64,000 bases of DNA from Linnemannia schmuckeri (taxonomy: Eukaryota > Mortierellomycota > Mortierellomycetes > Mortierellales > Mortierellaceae): assembly GCA_029449235.1 (NCBI GenBank), contig JANATG010000017.1, forward strand, positions 760,001 to 824,000, written 5' to 3'. Positions 57,513 through 64,000 of the stretch are shown one piece after another; the first letter of the stretch is position 1, and every line of letters begins with the position of its first letter. A program made the position numbers and the translations under genes. A model generated the notes under the pieces. That model did not search any database. It saw nothing but the letters and a program-made list of their open reading frames with translations, and was not told the DNA's origin.

Positions 57513-58520
57513 ATGCTCCCAAAAGGAAATAATCCGAGGAAAAAAAACACGTCAACTCCACCCGCAAAAGTCATCGACGCGACTTAGCAGCTAATTCAGG
57601 GTCAATCCGTCAGGCAGCTGGGCACGTAGCTCGGGATCTCGATCGGGTCTACTTTCAGCATCAGGTAAAAGAACAAAGAGGACATTCTGCCACCATCAGT
57701 GGGCAGGCCATCCAAGATCTCTCTTAGGACAAAGGAGATTCTCGCTCGCTAATTCAAGGCCAGATGAATATACCCCGGGATGACGTGCAAGTCCCATGTT
57801 CAGACGATCCAGCGGGAAGAAGGGATTAAAGCCTACGTCCAACAAAAGAGGCCAAATCTCAAACCGAATCATATGCAGGTTCGGGTTTTATTCGCACAGG
57901 AGCACATTGGATGGACATTGAATGACTGAAAAGGAGTAATGTTCTCCGATGAGAGTATGATCGGTCGCGTTGGGTCCTTTGGCAGTAGGTATTACTACAG
58001 CGATCGTGAGCACAACTTCTGCTGCTCATTAGGTCCGTCCAACACCACAAGTGGTAGGAGGCAAAGTGATGGTCTGGAGGCGCATTGCTTTTTCGGCCTA
58101 GGAGAGCCTTATCGGATCACTGACAGATTAAAGTCGGAATCCTACCTCGAGATTCTCAAGGACTATGTTCTCGCTTCCTTCGGTTTTTATGTAGTGGATC
58201 CAGCAACTTCCATTTTTCAACAGGACAACTCCCGTTTCCACACAGCAAACACAGTGCAGAGGTGGTTTTCCCAGCAAGAGTTCACTGTTCTCAAGGAGCC
58301 AGTCAATTCCCCAGATGTCATCATCGAGCACGTCTGGAGCTATATGAAATAACGACTCGCCACGTATGAGCAGGCACCACAAAACATGGAGGGCCTGTGG
58401 AAGCGCGTACAGGATATATGGACGAGTATACCTTTTAATTTTCTACAAAAGTTGTATGAAAGCATGCCCAAACGCTTGAGGGTGTTGCTTCAAAGTAGAG
58501 AGGGTCAAATACAGTGCTGA
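57513..58520 (+). pseudogene. Second Tc1/mariner-type transposase, decayed
   Basis: Starts MLPKGNNPRKKNT at 57513 after CCACC. A helix-turn-helix-like part (QLIQGQSVRQLGT, VGRPSKISLRTKEILAR) is broken by four in-frame stops. After a frame change the catalytic part reads VMFSDESMIGRVGSFGSRYYY (first Asp), then FQQDNSRFHTANTVQRWF (second Asp) and VNSPDVIIEHVWSYMK-stop-RLATYEQAPQN (third acidic position in IEHVW). It ends KRLRVLLQSREGQIQC. Different from the remnant at 46142. Non-functional. Confidence 0.83.
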
Positions 58521-58846
58521 GAGGCCATAGTAGAACTGATGAACCTGTTAGTACGAATTAGCAACATAACTGATCCACCAATCAAACTGAATGCAATGAA
58601 CTTTTCATGATGCATTTCCAAAATGGACAAGTGGCATAAGAATGTTTGAGAGGGATCCTTGACCCGATTGCATAGGAGATGAATGAGCAATGCAAGAAAT
58701 AAGTCCAAGCACGATTTGGGTGATCAGTTTTGTGGCGCACTTTAGCTTCCGGCTTGAGAAATTCTATGTAATAAACACATTTCTCCAAATAATCATTGTG
58801 GTCATACTGAAGAGGGCTTTGGAAGAGATATGTATATTTTTCAAGA
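58521..58846. other. Short region without a gene
   Basis: 326 bp between the transposase remnant and the acetyltransferase, containing the 3' region of the latter. Nothing else seen. Confidence 0.4.
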
Positions 58847-59365
58847 TCAAGCGCGCTTTAGAATAAATTCGCGATCGCGATGGTTGCCAACGGGGAATTC
58901 ATACTCGGAAACTTTTTCAAAGCCATAGCGGGCGTATAAGCGCTGTGCACCATAGTTCTCAGACCAGACGCCGATATATAGAGGTTCAAATCCCTCATCT
59001 CCTAGCCAGTCTAGCATTCTCTTGAGTATACGACTGCCTAACTTCTTGCCTTGGTGATCTGGATGTACATAGAGACGTTTGATCTCGCCAGCGGTTGGTT
59101 CGAGATTAGGTACTGGCAGCTTGCAGGTTCCAGCCCATCCGAAAGCCATGGCTTGGCCGTTTTCATCCTCCAGCAGCCAAAATGATTCGCGGGAATCAGT
59201 TAATGGAATGAGATGTCGCTCAACTGTGTACGTAGTCGCAAGGAAATCCTGCAGGTCCTTGGATGTGTACATCTGCCCAAAAGTGTGGGCGAACGTAAGA
59301 GCGCCTAGCTCAGCAAGCACAGGTGCATCATCTGGAGTGGCTTGGCGAAGATTCATGTAGGACAT
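58847..59365 (-). CDS. GNAT-family N-acetyltransferase
   Basis: An intact, intronless 172-residue protein. It begins MSYMNLRQATPDDAPVLAEL, the usual GNAT start. Motif A is clear: EIKRLYVHPDHQGKKLGSRI, where Q-G-K-K-L-G is the acetyl-CoA pyrophosphate-binding loop. Motif B follows as LYIGVWSENYGAQRLYARYGF. The substrate is unknown. The whole sequence reads like bacterial GNAT proteins of the LRxATPxDAPxLAxLGxxTFxxTFG type, and the lack of introns in an intron-rich genome fits transfer from bacteria; that is inference. It is the only intact enzyme gene in a stretch of decayed elements. Confidence 0.9.
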   Translation of the reverse strand: MSYMNLRQATPDDAPVLAELGALTFAHTFGQMYTSKDLQDFLATTYTVERHLIPLTDSRESFWLLEDENGQAMAFGWAGTCKLPVPNLEPTAGEIKRLYVHPDHQGKKLGSRILKRMLDWLGDEGFEPLYIGVWSENYGAQRLYARYGFEKVSEYEFPVGNHRDREFILKRA

Positions 59366-59909
59366 CTTCTGGTAATCCTGATTTGTATCGAGAGGGTGGA
59401 AATGAGGAGAGGGTTGTTTTCTATAGCAAGCTTGCTTAATAAGATGATGGATAAAGGAAGGAAAGGATGAAGTGAAGACTGTTGAGTCGTTTAGTTGGTA
59501 TGGTCATAAGTAAACAGCTGACAAAATGACTGCCTGTACAGCTCTTACTTCCTAATGATGGGTGAAGGATAATGTAAGACAGGGTACGTGGACGAGGTAG
59601 GGATGATTGTTACGACAAGGAATAAGCTATGAAACAAACACTATTATATATACTTGGAGGAGCCTGGGTCTACGGCAGTAATAAAATACGACTGCTCTCA
59701 CAACTCTTGTCATCCTGAGTCATATTAGATAACATGAAACAGAAAAGTGGCTTGAGAGAGTCTTGTAAAACCTTAAAAACGCCACCCAATTTGCACGGAG
59801 CAAATTGAAAAAATAAGAAAATAAAGACAAAATTATGGCAGTTGATGTTGGATTCCATTAGTTCTAATATTCGAAAACATCTTGATAGCCTATTGCATAT
59901 GCGGATGCA
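59366..59909. other. Upstream region of the acetyltransferase
   Basis: 544 bp; presumably the promoter of the acetyltransferase near 59366 and otherwise AT-rich sequence without coding signal. Confidence 0.4.
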
Positions 59910-60050
59910 AGGCTTGCGACCAAGGATAACAAGCTTAATAATGTTGGCAGAGTAATACTTTGTGTGGAACTTGATCAGCTCGTCAGGGACATCAATCCTT
60001 TCACAACTGTGTGCTTCCTTTAGAATCTCCAAGTTGCCGGTTCCAAACCC
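59910..60050 (-). pseudogene. Fragment of an insulinase-type (M16) peptidase
   Basis: About 47 residues on the minus strand read GFGTGNLEILKE...IDVPDELIKFHTKYYSAN then IIKLVILGRKP, which is the segment FGTGNLETL...FH-x-KYYSANIMKLVVLG typical of insulin-degrading enzyme/Ste23. The zinc-binding HxxEH part and the rest of the protein are missing, and no splice sites extend it. It sits about 110 bp from the second rRNA fragment. A dead fragment. Confidence 0.75.
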
Positions 60051-60162
60051 CGAGTCAAATTCCACAATACTGCAGTGGTATTTACGATTCTCCCGGAAAG
60101 ATGTGTAGAACTTGCATTTTTTCCAGAAGGAAATGCGGACAGGCAAAGATAAGAGCAATCAT

Positions 60163-60506
60163 GAGGAACCATTCATTCGGATAATTGGTAATTGGGCCTG
60201 CCTGAGTAGGCAATAGGCCGAAGCTATCATCCGCTGGGTTATGGCTGAACTCCTCTAAGTCAAATGCTAACACGCGTCGATTACCGCCTTTTGCGATTTT
60301 TAGTTGAACACGAATGGATCCCTCGGATTCTGAATCATACTACGTGGGTACATCGGGAAAGGTAGAAAGGTTTTATGATGTGCCTCCTAATATTAATTTC
60401 AAATATCGGAAATCTATTGCAGATGGCTTTAATTGAACAAGGTATTGTAAGCAGTGGAGTAGCACTGTTGCTACTATCTACTGAGATTAAGCTCATTGTT
60501 CTATAG
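60163..60506 (+). pseudogene. LSU rRNA 3' fragment, decayed, copy 2
   Basis: Starts at the sarcin-ricin region (ATGAGGAACCATTCATTCGG), continues TATCATCCGCTGGGTTATGG and ends CTACTGAGATTAAGCTCATT. Equivalent to the last 60% of the copy at 55527, with its own deletions (for example after AATATCGGAA). Not functional. Confidence 0.88.
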
Positions 60507-60659
60507 ATGTGTTTGAAAGAACAACGTCTCTCTCTTTCTCTTCATTTTTCTTCCCATTCCTTGAGCGTTTAACGGATGTAAGAAATTAACTTGCGCATGT
60601 TCTTGCACATGTTCCTATCCTAATACCACATGCCTCCTCAAAGATAAGGATTCCGGAGA

Positions 60660-60872
60660 TCAAAGGAGGAATATGATGCGTTGGCATTCACGACAGCGTT
60701 TGATGAAGTCCCGAGAGTCGTTCGCTAATTTAGGCGAAGTTCGTCCTTGCCTGTGAATGGCTTCAACTATGCCATTCGTGCCAATATGACCCATGCGAGT
60801 TGTATAGGATGCCCTCTCTTTATCATCGGGTACAATGACCTGCTCCGTTTCTTCGTTTTGAAGAACGTGCAT
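60660..60872 (-). pseudogene. Ty3-type integrase zinc-binding fragment
   Basis: A 70-residue frame containing TRMGHIGTNGIVEAIHRQG and DSRDFIKRCRECQR. This follows the H2C2 zinc-binding pattern at the start of LTR-retrotransposon integrases (GH-x-G...I...D...FI-x2-C-x2-CQR), with the first His of the pair degraded. No reverse transcriptase or LTR is seen nearby. Confidence 0.6.
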
Positions 60873-60923
60873 ACAGGCCAGAGCTATAACTTGATCTGCC
60901 TCTTTAATGTCATGCTACTGCCT

Positions 60924-60953
60924 GCTTTAGCAGGGAACAAACCCTGCTAAAGC
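60924..60953. repeat. Perfect inverted repeat, 12-bp arms
   Basis: GCTTTAGCAGGG and its exact reverse complement around a 6-nt loop (AACAAA). Looks like a strong RNA hairpin; role unknown. Confidence 0.85.
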
Positions 60954-61662
60954 CCAAAGTTTCCATGTAACCTTCACTTTCCTTACTTGCATCGTTGGTG
61001 AGTTCTTCCCTGACATGAATCCTCGCCTCATCAACATTGTCCATCCTTTTTTTTTTTTTTTTTTTGCTTCTCCCCTACACTTCCTTTCCCACGATCATTC
61101 CTTTCACAAAATTGGTATTGTCTTGTTTTCTTCCTTGTCTTTGTTTTTTATTTTTTTATTTTTTTAAACACCTTTCTTTCCTTTTTCGATGGATATTTCT
61201 TCTCGCATTTTGTGTGCTTCCTCGTACATCGATCTTCTTCGCCGTTATTCTCTAGTCTCATCTTCCTCCTCTTCACATCTCTCAACATTAGTTCACATTG
61301 ACAACTGTGGAGTTCTCTTTATGCCAAGTTGGACAGTGGAAATGTTCTGAGATCGTTAATAAACCGGTCTACTACATGTCAATATCAACACCACGATTCA
61401 CTTTTTGCAAAGACATTTCGAACAATTTCCAGATATGCGTTTACCCTCAATCAGCCCATTGTTTGTGTCTTCTCTTCCTAGGTCTCCATGTAAACAGGAA
61501 CCTCAAACAACTCGTGGCTCCTATTGATCTTTATGCCTGCCTCAACAAACATGTGCTGGATATTCCTGTAGTCCTCAATCGTCAGCAGGTTCTCAGGCGT
61601 GTCGGGCCAATGATGTGCGCGTGAAGAATATGTCAGCAAGGGAGAATATAGCGCAGAAAAAT

Positions 61663-61770
61663 TTACATTGGTACTCTGATGCAGCCATTACAGGTGGGGC
61701 CTTTCCTCTTTCTTTCCTTGCACTCATCACACGCTTCGACGATGATGAGTGAGCACTTGAACCGGGTACG
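61663..61770 (-). pseudogene. Possible Cys4 zinc-finger fragment
   Basis: Minus-strand reading RFKCSLIIVEACDECKERK followed by RKGPTCNGCIRVPM and a stop. The spacing C-x2-C-x9-C-x2-C with a basic middle recalls a zinc finger or binuclear cluster, but upstream there is a stop and no gene model could be built. Confidence 0.3.
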
Positions 61771-62358
61771 GAAATAGATGGGTTTGCTTGAGAACGGTCT
61801 CGGAGAGATCCGTCACAGGGATACGTTTGGTGCGAAAGCCTGCTTCTGCTCGCTTGCGCTGATGCTCTTATTATCGAGGTCGGCAATATTGATGCATGAG
61901 CCTACGCACAGTGACAGTTGAATAACTAACATCGCAGAACATTTTCTCTGTTTTCGGGTATCAAGCGATGGCGAGCGATGTCAAGGGCTTTGGTTTTAGA
62001 TATCGCGAACGAACTAAAAAAAAAATGCGATAAAGAGAGCTGGGACAGCGAGTTCAAAACAAGACTGAGGGAGGGGGGGGGGGAAGAGTAAAAAGACAGA
62101 GAGCGAACAAAGTGCCAGGGAAAAAAGAGCAAAGACAGCAGCAATTTTGTGAAAGGAATGGTCGTGAATAGGGAGTGTGGGGAGAGATGCAAAGAAGGGG
62201 TGGACAATGCTGAAGAGGTGAGCGGGCAAAACGTTGTATAAATTTATTTCGCATACGTGACAACACACTCCACTAGCACATGTACTCGCGGGGCGTAGAA
62301 GGAGGTATGATAGCAGGAGTGGAACTCGAGAAGGAGAAGATGTGATTCTAGTCACCTC

Positions 62359-63455
62359 TTATGCGGAGGGCTTACGGGCTTCGATCAGGAAACGCGACGA
62401 GTAAGCCACAAACGATCCATGGCGTTGGATATGCTCATGCATCTCCATTAACTTGTCCGCGTACTTCTCGACTGAGAAATCCGGGACAAGCCAGATAATC
62501 TTTCTCAAATAGTAAATGACCGCACCCACATCATAGAACTCCATCTTTGTTCTCATAAACGGGATTTGAACAACTTCCAATCCTGCGGCCTAGGCTCCAG
62601 CTCTTGCCGTGTCCGGGTGGCGGTTCATATTATCAGGCTGAGGTCCAAGAAAGAACTCACTGACTTCAAAACCACTGCGATGACCGACATGTTGAGCGAG
62701 GTAGGTGCCTCCAGGTTTAAGCACACGAGAAATCTGATCCCAATAAACTAAAATGGCGAGGTGGGAAAAAAAAAGATGCTAGGGGTTAGTAGGGCGATTT
62801 AAATATGGTAGGACAGTGACCAGTATTAGGCTGATTTTCGGACAATCATTTGTGCATAGAGCTTAGCATAAAACTTCGAAGATTAGACTAAAGAGAAGAC
62901 CGCTTAAGCGCGAACCCAGGAAGGAAACAGAGGGATAGAAAAAACTGCGAGGATGACAACTAGCGAGGGGCTAGGTCATAACATACTTGTGATAGGGTGA
63001 CGAAAGACGACAAGATCAAAGACCTCGTCCGCAAAAGGCAGAGGAGGCTGGTCATGATCAACAATCACCACCACGCCTCGGGCACCAAGGCGCTTCGACG
63101 CTAGGGCCAGGTTTGGGGGCCAAGACTCGGTCGCGGCCATCAAAAAAGGAAATCGTTCTACAGTGTTGAGGACCTCGCCACCGCCTGTCTGAAGATCCAG
63201 CCCAGCGGTTGCTTTGCTCATACGGTTGCTCATGGCCTTGGCGTAACCCCAGTACGGTCTTTCCTCTGTGGCTCGACCGTCAAGCCAGGAAAAGTCCCAT
63301 CCATCGACCGAAGATGTGTTGCCGTCATGAACGAGCTCCTCGTAGCTGAGATGTGAGGCCTTGCTCTTGGAAGTCTTGGTTTGGGCGGTGTCGGTTGCTG
63401 TAGCGGTATAATGCTGGAGCACACTTGAGACGACGGGTTCGCCTGCTTTCATCAT
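62359..63455 (-). pseudogene. SAM-dependent methyltransferase with an in-frame stop
   Basis: Exons 62987-63455 and 62359-62747 join with a phase-1 intron (GTATGT...TTTAG). The product would have about 285 residues. LDLQTGGGEVLNTVERFPF is the SAM-binding motif I, then ATESWPPNLALASKRLGARG, LPFADEVFDLVVFRHPIT and ISRVLKPGGTYLAQHVGHRS, all typical of class I methyltransferases of this type. The frame then reads EFFLGPQPDNMNRHPDTARAGA, a TAG (62590-62592), and AAGLEVVQIPFMRTKMEF to the end at ARKPSA. A 78-nt segment around the stop (62583-62660) has GTGAGT and GCAG ends and is a multiple of three, so its removal by splicing would give an open frame. Either a recent nonsense mutation or an optional intron. 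Substrate unknown. Confidence 0.75.
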
Positions 63456-64000
63456 GTTATATGAGAAGGAAGCTGTGGAAAATAAGGGTATTGTTGAGTA
63501 TGAGATAAGGAAAAACGAAAGAGAGTTCTCAATAAACTATGCATCGTTATAAATTAACACGATCTTCCACATCTTCCTCCATCCCAGTGCAATCAAATGA
63601 CTTGGCTTTCCCGTATTCGTCTTGCAGTAATAATACTATTACTTTCGCTATCGTTATTATAGGAAAAGGATGCAATGCCCCTTCTGTCGATAAACCATGT
63701 CTTTTTAATAGAATGCTAACAGTCGGTTATTATTCTGTAGGAATCCGTCGGCAATTCTGTTACGGACATACTCGCAGGAAATGATGTCTGCACTGCCTTA
63801 AAAGATCATCTGAGGGATGTTCGACTGTAACATGCTAAATGGGCAGCGTCCTAAACGCATTCCTGGTCGATCAGCTAAGCCGCCTATGACCAGCAAGGAG
63901 CAAAAGACCTTGGGACTTTAGGATTAGTATTGTCCTCAATGAACGCGGTCTAATCAATTTTATCCTAAAAGAGGGAAGCTTGGTGCTCTTGGATAACTTT
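63456..64000. other. Right edge of the window
   Basis: 545 bp upstream of the methyltransferase, so it includes its likely promoter near 63456-63540. The last 170 bp contain NGQRPKRIPGRSAKPPMTSK and short broken frames that could be the start of a degraded transposase; too little to call. Confidence 0.35.

Larger units (their letters stand above)
60873..62358. other. Region without a firmly supported gene
   Basis: 1.5 kb with a T tract (61047-61065), a perfect hairpin (60924-60953) and T/C-rich tracts (61070-61270). On the minus strand 61666-61770 reads as a short Cys4 segment (separate entry). Longer frames elsewhere are low complexity. Confidence 0.45.

Noticed and set aside
61926..62355. 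Hydrophobic minus-strand frames next to the methyltransferase
   Set aside because: Ser/Leu/Phe-rich translations of T/C-rich sequence, in three frames at once.

Overview
The window looks like nuclear DNA of a filamentous fungus. Genes carry several short introns (about 55-200 nt) with GTANGT-type donors, CTAAC-like branch points and YAG acceptors. Upstream regions are long and pyrimidine-rich. The protein set includes Mediator subunits, the SRP receptor alpha subunit, chorismate mutase, eL43 and ataxin-10. Splice structure and a lineage-type paralogous family suggest an early-diverging fungus (Mucoromycota, perhaps Mortierellaceae). That placement is inference from general resemblance, not from a search.

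Left part, 1-44.4 kb, mostly ordinary genes: the C-terminal two thirds of MED13 (53-4854, +, cut by the window edge); eL43 (5209-5793, -); a head-to-head pair of paralogues of unknown function (6861-7817 - and 8599-10565 +); ataxin-10 (10929-13652, +); an F-box-like protein (13931-15841, +); SRP receptor alpha (16499-19030, +); chorismate mutase (19741-21220, +); a small secreted protein (21605-22164, -); a gene-poor, decayed stretch (22.2-25.4 kb); the complete MED12 gene in 13 exons (25396-34465, -); a glutathione S-transferase (35792-36654, +); two more members of the unknown paralogous family in tandem (36876-37860 and 38466-39639, both -); and a multiply interrupted gene with an RG-rich and repeat-rich tail (41759-44423, -). 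MED12 and MED13 both belong to the CDK8 kinase module of Mediator and lie about 20 kb apart.

Right part, 45-64 kb, repeat-rich: a 16-bp minisatellite; two decayed Tc1/mariner transposases; a pair of 156-bp direct repeats; a small Cys-rich secreted protein; a broken PIN/FEN1-like nuclease gene split by a 5'-truncated LINE with a 16-bp target-site duplication; two decayed 3' fragments of LSU rRNA, one with a tRNA-derived SINE at its end; fragments of an insulinase-type peptidase and of a Ty3-type integrase; an intact, bacterial-looking GNAT acetyltransferase; and a methyltransferase gene with one in-frame stop. This half looks like a transposon-rich accessory compartment next to a gene-dense core.

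The most interesting unexplained item is the four-member family at 6.9, 8.6, 36.9 and 38.5 kb. Each protein has two copies of a domain of about 105 residues carrying an EF-x-L-x-G-x-PW signature, and all four genes have one phase-2 intron at the same place in the second copy.
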